DNA from: Actinoplanes sp. NBRC 103695
GTDB lineage: Bacteria > Actinomycetota > Actinomycetes > Mycobacteriales > Micromonosporaceae
Length of the DNA stretch: 61,927 nt
Reading direction: 5' to 3'
Assembly: GCF_030269485.1 (NCBI RefSeq)
Contig: NZ_BSTL01000002.1
Span: 12,317-74,243 of the forward strand
Below the pieces are notes generated by a model. The model was not told the DNA's origin. It made no database searches and saw only the letters and a list, made by a program, of their open reading frames with translations. The position numbers and the translations under genes were made by a program. Numbering within the stretch: position 1 is the first letter of the stretch; every line of letters begins with the position of its first letter. Shown in pieces: positions 32,895 to 41,017 of this stretch.

Positions 32895-32945
32895 TTCCCT
32901 ATCTGTTGCATGGGAATAATGGATGAGGTGGGGATTCCTCGTCAA
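32895..32945 (-). promoter_or_regulatory. Promoter and operator of the Rrf2-transporter unit
   Basis: On the minus strand TTGACG (32940-32945) and CATTAT (32916-32921) are 18 bp apart, a good sigma-70-like promoter. Directly downstream, TTCCC (32895-32899) and GGGAA (32912-32916) form an inverted repeat with a 12-base gap that covers the expected transcription start. This is the natural place for Rrf2 autorepression. Confidence 0.55.
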
Positions 32946-32955
32946 GCCGTGGGTG

Positions 32956-34116
32956 TCAGGCGCTACACCGAACGGTGAGCCGTTCTCCGCCGATCTGTAG
33001 CTGGATCTTGTCCAGCCGGGCGAGCAACCCGGACAGATGATCAAGGCGATCCGGGTCGGCCACGAACTCGAGGATGGCCTTCTGGAAGGCCGAGGCCATC
33101 GGTGGCGGCATCGCGTCCGAGGCGTCCAGGCAGCGGTTGGGCGCGTCCCGCAGCCTCTGCGCGACCTCGCGGCGCGGCGGCTGGTAGGCGGCCGGGTCCG
33201 GGTCCAGCGGGAAGACCCGGCCCTGGCCGGCGGCGACCCAGGCGGTCCCGGACGCCAGATGGCGCAGCAGGTCCTCGGCGGCCGGATTGGTGGTGAACCG
33301 GGCCGCGAAGTCGCCGGACACCTCCATCCGCTGGCCGGACGGGACCATGGTGGCGCCGGGCGGTGCGTAGAACGAGCTCTGGTGCATCCGGTCGCATCTG
33401 CCCGCGGCCAGCTCGCCGGCCGCCTCGACCGGGCTGGTCAGCAGCGCGTGCCGGCGGTCGCCGAGATAGCCGGCGAACGTCACCCAGGCCGGCCGGGTAC
33501 GGCTCCACTCCATCTTTCCCGAGGCCATCGACTCGTACGACGGCACGTCCATCGCCTGGAGCAGCAGGTCCTCGATCCAGTCGGTGCCCGGCCAGCCCGG
33601 CGACGCGGCCGCGCTCAGACCCAGGCACCACCGGGTTCCGGTGCTGCCGCTGCTGATGATCAGGCTCTTCACGTCGGTCTTGATGGCCACCGCGTACGCC
33701 CGCTCGCCCCGCCACAGCGCCCGGTGGTCCACGATCGTCTGCCCGGGCGGCGCCCGCAACGCGGACCGCACGACCGGTGTGACCGGCTGGGCCAGCTCCT
33801 CGGTGGCGAACGTGGCCAGCTCGCCGACGGTCGGCAGGATCGCGATGTCCGGCAGCGTCCCGTCCTTGACCTTGGCCCGCAGCGCCTGCCCGATCGCCCG
33901 GGTGCCCTGGTAGGTGATCTCCAGGTCGTTGGCCGTGGCGTACTCGGCGAGCACCTGCCGGAACACGTCGCTCTCGTCGTCCCGCGCGCCGGGGTCGTCC
34001 AGCCACGGCCCGAGCACCACCAGCGTCCCGGCCGTGCCGATCCCGTCCCCGCAGGCCGCGACCGCCGGGACGAGCAGGCTCAGCAGTGCCGCCAGGGCGG
34101 CCAGTCGCCTGGTCAT
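32956..34116 (-). CDS. Solute-binding lipoprotein of the PknG-linked operon (GlnH-like role)
   Basis: A 386-residue exported lipoprotein. The signal peptide ends in VAAC (Cys22). The body looks like an extracellular solute-binding protein of the ABC sugar/family 1 type (VFRQVLAEYATANDLEITYQ, LPDIAILPTVGELATFATEE), but no transporter genes accompany it. Its ATG overlaps the stop of the four-helix membrane protein (ATGA). In mycobacteria and corynebacteria the binding lipoprotein GlnH follows glnX and signals through it to PknG; gene order and company here suggest the same job. The ligand is unknown, and the fold appears different from the amino-acid-type GlnH. Confidence 0.78.
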   Translation of the reverse strand: MTRRLAALAALLSLLVPAVAACGDGIGTAGTLVVLGPWLDDPGARDDESDVFRQVLAEYATANDLEITYQGTRAIGQALRAKVKDGTLPDIAILPTVGELATFATEELAQPVTPVVRSALRAPPGQTIVDHRALWRGERAYAVAIKTDVKSLIISSGSTGTRWCLGLSAAASPGWPGTDWIEDLLLQAMDVPSYESMASGKMEWSRTRPAWVTFAGYLGDRRHALLTSPVEAAGELAAGRCDRMHQSSFYAPPGATMVPSGQRMEVSGDFAARFTTNPAAEDLLRHLASGTAWVAAGQGRVFPLDPDPAAYQPPRREVAQRLRDAPNRCLDASDAMPPPMASAFQKAILEFVADPDRLDHLSGLLARLDKIQLQIGGERLTVRCSA

Positions 34117-35144
34117 CGGCGCCGGAACCGGTACTCCTCGACGCGGGGCAGCAGCCCCAGCGTGACCAGCAGGGCGATCAGCGCGCTCAGCACGATCACC
34201 AGCACGATGCCGCGGGACGCGACGGCCGTGGCGTCCTGCGCGGTCATGCTCACCTCGTTGGCCTTGCGCAGCAGCTCCCGGTCCGTGGCGGGCGCCGGGC
34301 CGTCCGGCGGGCACACCGGGTCGGGGTCGCCCCACTCCCGGGAGGCGTCGCTCAATGCGTCGCATCCGCCGCTGCGGATGCGGGTCTCCCTGGTGCGGTA
34401 GTCGCCGACCAGCGCGGCCAGGGTCGCCCGGCCGGCCGCCACGTCACCGTCCGCGTCGCGGGACAGGGTGGCGGTCACCGCCAGACCGGCGGCCAGGAGG
34501 GAGGCGGCAAGCAAAGGAGCGCTCAACGTACGGCGGAAGCGGCTCGCCAGCGTGACCTGCGCCCACCCCAGCAGCCCGGCCAGCACGACCAGCGGCGCCA
34601 CCCACAGGACGTGCCGCTCGCTGCCGGGGCTGGCCGGCTGCGCCTGATCCACCTCGCCCTGCAGGGTGGCCAGCTGCGGCAGGATCTCCTCGTCCAGGAG
34701 GTGGTGCGCGTACTGGAGGTAGGCGAGGTTGAGGGCGGGGTCGACGGTCTCCCGGAAGGCCTGGTCGATCAGGGCGTCGTAGGTGCTGAGCAGCCCGTTC
34801 ACCACCTGCACCGACTCGGCCGCCGGTCCGCCGAGGTCGGCCTGCGACACCTGGGCCAGTTGCCGTCCGGCGGTGGCGATGGCCTCCCGATAGGCCTCGC
34901 CGGGCCCGGTCGCGGGCGTACCGTCGGGGGAGCCGGGAAACTGGCCCACCGCCTTGCTGTCCGCCTCGACCAACGCCTGCCGGGCGGCGGCCAGACCTTC
35001 GCGGGCGGGCGCCTCGCCACCGCGCAGCGCCTCGGCGTCGCGCCGGCCCAGCTCGATCGCGACCACCGCGCCGGTCAGGGTGACCAGGGTGGCGGCGAGC
35101 GCGCCCAGCCAGAGCCGCAGCACCAGCCGCCGGGTTCCGGTCAC
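34113..35144 (-). CDS. Four-helix membrane signalling protein (GlnX-like)
   Basis: A 343-residue membrane protein. Helix 1 lies near residues 6-30 (LRLWLGALAATLVTLTGAVV) and is followed by a ~130-residue extracytoplasmic helical domain. Helices 2 and 3 are adjacent (WVAPLVVLAGLLGWAQVTLA, PLLAASLLAAGLAVTATLS), then comes a second external domain and helix 4 (GIVLVIVLSALIALLVTLGL) with a short basic tail. Four helices with external domains is the layout described for GlnX. The GTG start is preceded by GGAGGG and overlaps the upstream stop (GTGA). It probably relays the state of the binding lipoprotein to cytosolic partners. Confidence 0.7.
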   Translation of the reverse strand: MTGTRRLVLRLWLGALAATLVTLTGAVVAIELGRRDAEALRGGEAPAREGLAAARQALVEADSKAVGQFPGSPDGTPATGPGEAYREAIATAGRQLAQVSQADLGGPAAESVQVVNGLLSTYDALIDQAFRETVDPALNLAYLQYAHHLLDEEILPQLATLQGEVDQAQPASPGSERHVLWVAPLVVLAGLLGWAQVTLASRFRRTLSAPLLAASLLAAGLAVTATLSRDADGDVAAGRATLAALVGDYRTRETRIRSGGCDALSDASREWGDPDPVCPPDGPAPATDRELLRKANEVSMTAQDATAVASRGIVLVIVLSALIALLVTLGLLPRVEEYRFRRR

Positions 35145-36484
35145 AGTTCCCTCCGGCATTCCTCGCAGGTCCGCGCGCCGGGCGCCGAGGTGAAACCGCA
35201 CACGCAGCGGCGGTCGGTCCGGCTCTGGCGGGAGTACGTCTTGTCCACCGCGAGTTCCAGCCACCACTCGTCGGGGACGTCGGGTCGCAGCCGGACCAGG
35301 CCCGCCGCGGGGTCGTCGATCTCCGCCACCCGGGCGATCCGGTCGAGCATGTCCTGGTCGCCCGCCTCGTGGGCGATGGCCACCGCCCGCCCCACGTCCC
35401 GTTCCGCCTGTCCGCCTTCCTTTCTGAGGTACGCCGCGCACCCGTCACCGAGCGCCCGGCTCATCTGCGCCTCGAGGGAGTACCGGCGCGACTTGTCGTC
35501 CAGCGGCAACGACAACACCCCGCCCTCGGTACGCCGCAGCAGCACCACCGCCGGGGCGGCGCGACGCCGCCCGCCGACGAACGCGTCCACCCGCCCGGCC
35601 CGCAGGTCGGTGTTCAGCTCGCCGGCCCGGCCCACGTCCACGCCCAGCTCGTATTCGCGCAGCTCACCGGCGGCCCAGGCGCCGGTGGCCACGGTGACGG
35701 CCTGCTCGCCGGCCGGCCGGGTGAACGAGTCCAGTTCGGTCTTGGTCGGATGCACCTGCCGGAAGTGGCGCAGCCGGGCGAACCTGCTGAGCTCGATCCG
35801 CAGGGTCAGGTCGCGGACGGACTTGGCCCGCCAGGCGCCCACCACCGAGCGGAAGTCGGCCGCCAGGTCGGTGGTCGCCGTGATCGCCCGGGCCTGGCCG
35901 CGCAGCGTCTCGGCGATCGCGATCAGCTCGTCGGCGTTCCAGTCGGCGCCGATGCCGCGGGCGTCGCACTGGAACACGTCCCGGCAGTCGTCCAGGGCTC
36001 GGGTGAGCACGCCCGGCTGCTCCTGGTTCTGGCCGTCGGTGAGCAGCGTGACGTGCCGCACGTCGTCCGGCCGGTCGGCGAGCAGACGCCGGGCGAGGCC
36101 GAGCCACACGCCGATGTGGGTGCCACCGGACGGCTCGGTCGCCCGGATCGCCGCGCGAGCCTCGCGTCGCGCCCGCGAGCCGGCTGTGGCGAGCCCGAAG
36201 TCCCGGGGGTAGACCATGCGCGCCTCGGTGTCCCCGGCGACGACGGCGAACCGCGCGCCCTCCGGCAGCATCTCGATCGCGGCGATGGTGGCGCGGCGGG
36301 CGTTGGCCATCTTGTCGCGGAGCGTCATCGAGCCGGACGCGTCCACCACGATCACCTCGGCCAGCGCGGCCGGCGTCGCCTCGCCCGGTTCGGTCCCCGC
36401 CCGTACGGTCAGGATCGTGTTGATCTCGGTCGCGCCCGGTGCGAGGTACCGGTGCTCGCTGACGGTCATGGTGAAGTCGTCCAT
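35141..36484 (-). CDS. vWA domain protein with C-terminal zinc ribbon
   Basis: A 447-residue cytosolic protein. A von Willebrand A domain starts near residue 40, with a complete MIDAS metal site: VVDASGSMT (DxSxS, Asp48) and the later LLTDGQN. A ~170-residue beta-rich region follows, then an alpha-helical part. The C-terminus is a four-cysteine zinc ribbon (CVCGF and CEEC). The ATG overlaps the kinase stop (TGATG). vWA domains mediate metal-dependent protein assembly, so this may be a scaffold between the kinase and the membrane protein. It has no counterpart in the mycobacterial pknG operon. Confidence 0.85.
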   Translation of the reverse strand: MDDFTMTVSEHRYLAPGATEINTILTVRAGTEPGEATPAALAEVIVVDASGSMTLRDKMANARRATIAAIEMLPEGARFAVVAGDTEARMVYPRDFGLATAGSRARREARAAIRATEPSGGTHIGVWLGLARRLLADRPDDVRHVTLLTDGQNQEQPGVLTRALDDCRDVFQCDARGIGADWNADELIAIAETLRGQARAITATTDLAADFRSVVGAWRAKSVRDLTLRIELSRFARLRHFRQVHPTKTELDSFTRPAGEQAVTVATGAWAAGELREYELGVDVGRAGELNTDLRAGRVDAFVGGRRRAAPAVVLLRRTEGGVLSLPLDDKSRRYSLEAQMSRALGDGCAAYLRKEGGQAERDVGRAVAIAHEAGDQDMLDRIARVAEIDDPAAGLVRLRPDVPDEWWLELAVDKTYSRQSRTDRRCVCGFTSAPGARTCEECRREL

Positions 36485-38667
36485 CAGCGCCACCAGGTCA
36501 GCAGGGTCCGGGGCCGGACCCGGTTGGCCAGGTCGATCAGGATCTCGTGGTCGGTCGCGGTGCGGGCCTGGGCGGCCAGTTCCCGGTACGACCGCTCCAG
36601 GCGGGCCGCCGCGCCCGGCTCGTCGTCCGGTCCCGCCTCCGCCTCGGCCTGCCGGATCAGCGCGGTCATCCGGTAACGCGCCTCGCCGACCCGCGCGCCG
36701 CCGTCCAGCCGCAACCCGGGCAACCGGCGGGCGGCCTCGGCCACGTCGGCGGCCGACGGGCGGGCCGGGATCGGTTCGGCGTACGCCCGGGCGGCCGCGA
36801 TCCCGGCGGCGTCGTGGTGCGGCGACTTCGGCGGCACCTGGTCCAGGATCCGGGCCGCGCCGGCCCGGTCGCCGTCCCGCAGCCGCAACCGGGCCAGCCC
36901 GAACGCGGCGCTGGTCTGCGACCGGTCCCGCTGCCACACGGCGGTGAACAGTTCCTCGGCCGCGCCGCCGGTTCGTTCCTCGCACAGTGCGACGGCCAGC
37001 TTCGGCGCGACCTCGCCGGGCCAGAACGCGCCGACCGAGGTGAACTCCGCCGCCGCCGCGTCGATGTGCCCGCCGGCGAAGGCGAGCAGCCCGAGATACC
37101 AGGACAGCCGCCACTCGCCGGCCGTCTCGCCGAGGATCTCCTCGGCGTCGGCCAGGCAGCCCTTGGCGGATTCGCTGTCGTCCAGCTCGATGTGCGCCCG
37201 GCAGCCGCGCAGCAGCAGCTCGGCGGACTGTTCGGAGTCCCGGGCCAGCCGGGCGATCAGGTCGCGCGGGTCATGCCGGGCGCCGCCGCCGAGGTAGCGG
37301 GCGGCGACGTCGGCCGGATCGGTGCGCGGGATCGGCAGGCCGAGCGCCACCGACCGCAGTGGAGGCGGGTTGCGGACCGACGCCGGCAGCGCGGTCGCCG
37401 TCCAGCGCGCCAGCGCCGGCACCTCGCCCAGGCCGGCGTCGATCAGTTCCACGGTCGGGGCGAACAGCGTCGAGGTGGCCGCGTACTCGTTGCCGTCGCG
37501 CAGGGACAACAACTCGCGCAGCACGCCCATCAGCTGCTCGGTCATCTCCCCGGCGCTGGCGAACCGGCGCAGGTGGTTCGGCTCGGCCGCCCGATCGAGG
37601 AGCCGCTCGAACGACGCGGTGGCCACCGGCGGCACGCCCTCGCGGTCCTGGCAGGCGTCCTGATACAGCTTCGACAGGGTGCGCCCGAGGGCGTGGATGT
37701 CCGACTTGACGGTCGCCCCGATCTCGGCGATCTCGGCCTTCGGCGCCTGGTATCCCTCCGTACCCACCGGGTGTTTGTCCTGGGCCGCGATCTCGCTCAT
37801 CCCGCCCAGGTCGACCACCGTGATGCCGTCCCGGCCGCGCATCACGTTGGCCGGCTTCATGTCGCAGTAGAGCAGTCCCTGGCTGTGCAGGAAGGCCATC
37901 GCGGACAGGATCTCGTGGCCGATGCCCAGGATGTGTTCCAGCGGCAGCGTCCCGCAGTCCCGGCCGCAGACGCGCGCGGTCCGCCGCACCTCCTCCAGCG
38001 ACGGGCCGTCGACGTAGTCCATGACGATGTAGCCGGTGCGGTCGGCGGCGGCGTGCTCGGCGTGGGTGACCGCGTTGAGGATGCGCACGATGTTCGGGTG
38101 CTTGAGCCGGGTCAGGTACTGCCGCTCCCGGACGGCCATCTCGGCGGCCCGGGTGTCGTTGGCGTTGAGCAGTCCCTTGAGGACGACCTTCTGGTCCAGG
38201 TGCTGGTCGTGGGCCAGGAACACCCAGCCGAAGCCGGACTGCGCCATCGGGCCCAGCACCCGGTACTGGTCGGCGACCACGTCACCCTCGTGCAGCCGGG
38301 GGCGGAACGAGAACGGCGTCCGGCAGGAGGAGCACCTGCCGTCCAGGCCGGACGGGTTGTCGGCGGTGCTCAGGCCGATCACGCCCGTGCAGCCGTGCTT
38401 GCCGCACCGTCGAGGCGCGCTGACCAGGTCCTGTTCGTCGAGCAGCCGGCTCCGCGGGTCGGTCCGGCCGAGCACCGGCAGCCGCACCAGCCCGCCCGCC
38501 ACCTCGAAAGACCCGTCGGTGTCGGACAGAGCGCAGGCCGCGCCGCAGAAGAGAGCCGCCTTCGCGGGTTCCGGGCCGGAAAAGGGCGGCCGGTAACACG
38601 TCTCGCAGTAGCCGGTGTCGTCCAGGCTCCCGGCGCAACCCGGCCACGCGCACTTCACGGCCGCCAC
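36484..38667 (-). CDS. PknG-like Ser/Thr protein kinase with zinc ribbons and TPR
   Basis: A 727-residue soluble kinase homologous to PknG along its length. The N-terminus has two cysteine clusters: C6, C11, C21 and C24, and the PknG rubredoxin-like set C88, C93, C112 and C115. The kinase has GFGWVFLA and VVLKGL (ATP lysine). Its catalytic loop is LLYCDMKPANVM, with Tyr-Cys-Asp in place of HRD as in PknG, and the metal site is VDLGG. The C-terminal ~300 residues are TPR, ending NRVRPRTLLTW like NKVRPTSTF of M. tuberculosis PknG. GAGGGGG precedes the GTG at 38667; a GTG at 38658 is an alternative. PknG controls 2-oxoglutarate dehydrogenase through OdhI/GarA, which is not in this window. Confidence 0.93.
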   Translation of the reverse strand: MAAVKCAWPGCAGSLDDTGYCETCYRPPFSGPEPAKAALFCGAACALSDTDGSFEVAGGLVRLPVLGRTDPRSRLLDEQDLVSAPRRCGKHGCTGVIGLSTADNPSGLDGRCSSCRTPFSFRPRLHEGDVVADQYRVLGPMAQSGFGWVFLAHDQHLDQKVVLKGLLNANDTRAAEMAVRERQYLTRLKHPNIVRILNAVTHAEHAAADRTGYIVMDYVDGPSLEEVRRTARVCGRDCGTLPLEHILGIGHEILSAMAFLHSQGLLYCDMKPANVMRGRDGITVVDLGGMSEIAAQDKHPVGTEGYQAPKAEIAEIGATVKSDIHALGRTLSKLYQDACQDREGVPPVATASFERLLDRAAEPNHLRRFASAGEMTEQLMGVLRELLSLRDGNEYAATSTLFAPTVELIDAGLGEVPALARWTATALPASVRNPPPLRSVALGLPIPRTDPADVAARYLGGGARHDPRDLIARLARDSEQSAELLLRGCRAHIELDDSESAKGCLADAEEILGETAGEWRLSWYLGLLAFAGGHIDAAAAEFTSVGAFWPGEVAPKLAVALCEERTGGAAEELFTAVWQRDRSQTSAAFGLARLRLRDGDRAGAARILDQVPPKSPHHDAAGIAAARAYAEPIPARPSAADVAEAARRLPGLRLDGGARVGEARYRMTALIRQAEAEAGPDDEPGAAARLERSYRELAAQARTATDHEILIDLANRVRPRTLLTWWR

Positions 38668-40187
38668 CGGCGCACCCCCTCGGCGTAGGCGTCCACGGCC
38701 GCCTCGGCGTCGTCCAGGCCGGCCGGCCCGTCGTGCAGCAGCCCGTACGCCTGCCGGTACAGCGCCGTCAGCTCCTCGTCCTCGGCCCGGCCGAACTCGG
38801 CGGCGAGCTGCCGGTACGAGGTCAGCCGCGCGCGCAGCCCGGCGTGCCGCTGCAACAGCCGGTCGAGCTCGCCGCGGACGGCCAGCGCCGACCGGGTGGC
38901 GCCGTCCGCGGCCGACCGCAGCGCCTCGGCCCGGCCACGGATGTCCCGGCCCTCGCGGTCGGCGTCCTGGAGCTCGGCGAACGCCGCCCGCAGCTCGCGA
39001 TAGCGCGTCGGCATCGCGGGTGGGTCCACGATGGCCAGAGCCGCGCGGCGGTGCAGGCTTCCCGCCGTACGCTCGGCGAGCCTCGCTCTTGCCAACCTCT
39101 CCCGGGTCGCGTCGAGCTCGCCCGGACCGCCCGAGCTCGTCTCCACCGACCGGAAGGACGCCAGCACCGCCGACTCCGGCGCGGCGAACGTGGCCAAGAT
39201 ACGGTGCCGGGCGCTCAACGGCACGATGACCTGGCGCAGCACCCGATCGGGGTCGGCGGACAGGTCCACCCGGTGCAGCACGATGACCATCGGCGGCGCC
39301 CGGTCGGTGAACAGCTCACCGGGATCCACCGCGGCGCGGCCGGCGATCCGCGCGACGATCTGCCCGAGGCCGCGGCCGGCGCACTCCACCACCAGGTCGA
39401 TGCCGCGCAGGTAGCGGGCGTGATCGCGGACGGCCTGACGCAGCGCGGCGGACCGGTCCGAGTCGTCCGGGCCGAGCACCACCTCGCGCAGGTTTCCGCC
39501 GGCCGGCCCTCGCACGAACTCGGAGATCTCCCTCAGAGTCGCCGGATCCGGGTCACGCGCGACCGGCTGCCGGGCGAAGTCCGCCGGGATCGCCGACTCG
39601 CCGGTGATCCACGGCTGGTCGCCCAGGTACCGCAGGATCGTGGCGGCCGGGATCATGAACGACTGCTCGTCCTCGGTGTCCGCGGCGACCATCATGCCGA
39701 CCAGCTGACGGTACGGGTCGGCCACCACGCCCGACCCGCTGAAGCCACGCCGCACGGCGCCGCCGCCGGCCCTGTCCAGCTGGATCCACTCGCCGCCCGG
39801 CCCCGCCTCGCCGACCAGGGTGGTCACCGCCCAGACGCCGATCGGGTTGTCCGGCGGGAACCCGTACGCCCGGAAGGTCGACACCTCGTCCAGCGGGAAC
39901 TGCCGCAGCGAGGCCGTGCGCCGCCGAGGTTGCGAACGGTTCAGCGCGAGCAGCGCGATGTCGCCACGCTGCGAGTCGGTGAGCGGCACGTACGCGTCGG
40001 ACACCACCCGGACCGGGACCGGTTCGTCGTCCGGGGCGTCGGCGAACTCGGCCAGACTGCCGTCCTGGACCACGTGCGCGCACGTCAGCACGTGGTCGGC
40101 GGAGACCAGCAGGCCGGCGCCACTGACCTTCCCGGGCCGGGACAGGATGCGGACCATCCACGGTTCGATGCCGTGTACGCCCCCCAT
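38655..40187 (-). CDS. Trypsin-like serine protease with long C-terminal region
   Basis: A 510-residue protein, apparently cytosolic (no signal peptide). The S1 protease domain has an intact triad: His38 in LTCAHVV, Asp76 in GDIALLAL and Ser152 in GFSGSGVV. After residue ~215 comes an unrecognised alpha/beta segment (IDLVVECAGRGLGQIVARIA, PPMVIVLHRVDLSA). A helical, probably coiled-coil tail of about 150 residues follows. It is the first gene of the five-gene kinase operon and overlaps the kinase gene. Cytosolic trypsin-like domains next to vWA and kinase genes are known from bacterial conflict and signalling systems, so it may be a signal-triggered protease. Its targets are unknown. Confidence 0.85.
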   Translation of the reverse strand: MGGVHGIEPWMVRILSRPGKVSGAGLLVSADHVLTCAHVVQDGSLAEFADAPDDEPVPVRVVSDAYVPLTDSQRGDIALLALNRSQPRRRTASLRQFPLDEVSTFRAYGFPPDNPIGVWAVTTLVGEAGPGGEWIQLDRAGGGAVRRGFSGSGVVADPYRQLVGMMVAADTEDEQSFMIPAATILRYLGDQPWITGESAIPADFARQPVARDPDPATLREISEFVRGPAGGNLREVVLGPDDSDRSAALRQAVRDHARYLRGIDLVVECAGRGLGQIVARIAGRAAVDPGELFTDRAPPMVIVLHRVDLSADPDRVLRQVIVPLSARHRILATFAAPESAVLASFRSVETSSGGPGELDATRERLARARLAERTAGSLHRRAALAIVDPPAMPTRYRELRAAFAELQDADREGRDIRGRAEALRSAADGATRSALAVRGELDRLLQRHAGLRARLTSYRQLAAEFGRAEDEELTALYRQAYGLLHDGPAGLDDAEAAVDAYAEGVRRWRP

Positions 40188-40225
40188 CCCGGCACCATAC
40201 GCCGGATGTTCGGAAGGATGTGGGC

Positions 40226-41017
40226 ATGAGCATCTCCACCGTGGTGTCCGAAGTGGTCGCGGCGACACCCGACGTCACCTGGTCGATCGCCGTCACCGGC
40301 CGGGCCGAGGCGGCGCACGATCCCGGCCGCCGGCTGTCCACCGCGAGCATCGGCAAGATCCTGCTGCTCGCCGAGACGGCCCGGCAGATCGCCGAGGAAT
40401 CCCTCGATCCGGGGGAGGTGCTGCGGCGCGACCCGGCGATCGCGGTGGCCGACTCCGGGCTGTGGCAGCACCTCGCGGTGGACGCGCTGCCGCTCGCCGA
40501 CGTGGCCGTGCTGATCGCCGGGGTCAGCGACAACTACGCGACCAACGTCCTGCTGCAGCGGATCGGTGTGGACGCGGTGCGCACGCTGGCCGCGTCCCTG
40601 GGACTGCGGCAGACCGCGCTGAACCGGATGGTCCGCAACGTGCGTGTCCCCGGCGACGGCACGAAACTCTCCACCGGCTCGGCCCGGGAGCTCGCGGCGC
40701 TGATGCACCGGGTGGCCCGGGGCAAGCTGATCTCCGCCGCCGTCTCCGAGCGCCTCGACGCGTGGCTGGCGGTGAACACCGACCTGTCCATGGTCGCGGC
40801 CGGCCTGCACCTGGACCCGCTGGCCCACGTCGGCGACCGGCTGCGGAACAAGACCGGCACCGACGACGGGATCCGCGCCGACGTCGGCTATCTGCGGGGC
40901 GAGCGGCCTTTGGCGTACGCGGTGCTGGCGAACTGGGATCCGGAGGCCGGGGACGCCACCGAGGACGTGATGGCGGGCATGCGCCGGATCGGAACGGAAA
41001 TCTCAGGTACGCAGTGA
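40226..41017 (+). CDS. Signal-less serine beta-lactamase-fold protein
   Basis: A 263-residue protein with the class A beta-lactamase motifs STASIGK (Ser41-x-x-Lys44), SDN (101-103) and KTG (209-211). The Glu of the ExxLN omega-loop motif, needed for deacylation, is not seen in the expected place (LNRMVRNVRVPGDGTKL), and there is no signal peptide. It is therefore more likely an esterase, a penicillin-binding sensor or an inactive homologue than a resistance enzyme. GGAAGGA lies seven bases before the ATG. It is divergent from the protease gene by only 38 bp, so both promoters share that space or lie within the genes. Confidence 0.85.
   Translation: MSISTVVSEVVAATPDVTWSIAVTGRAEAAHDPGRRLSTASIGKILLLAETARQIAEESLDPGEVLRRDPAIAVADSGLWQHLAVDALPLADVAVLIAGVSDNYATNVLLQRIGVDAVRTLAASLGLRQTALNRMVRNVRVPGDGTKLSTGSARELAALMHRVARGKLISAAVSERLDAWLAVNTDLSMVAAGLHLDPLAHVGDRLRNKTGTDDGIRADVGYLRGERPLAYAVLANWDPEAGDATEDVMAGMRRIGTEISGTQ

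Noticed and set aside
35141..37114. vWA protein extended upstream to 657 codons
   Set aside because: The extra N-terminus is Arg/Gly-rich shadow of the kinase gene. The ATG at 36484 overlapping the kinase stop fits the operon pattern.
40226..41017. Antibiotic-resistance beta-lactamase
   Set aside because: No signal peptide and no ExxLN glutamate, so a resistance call is not supported despite three active-site motifs.
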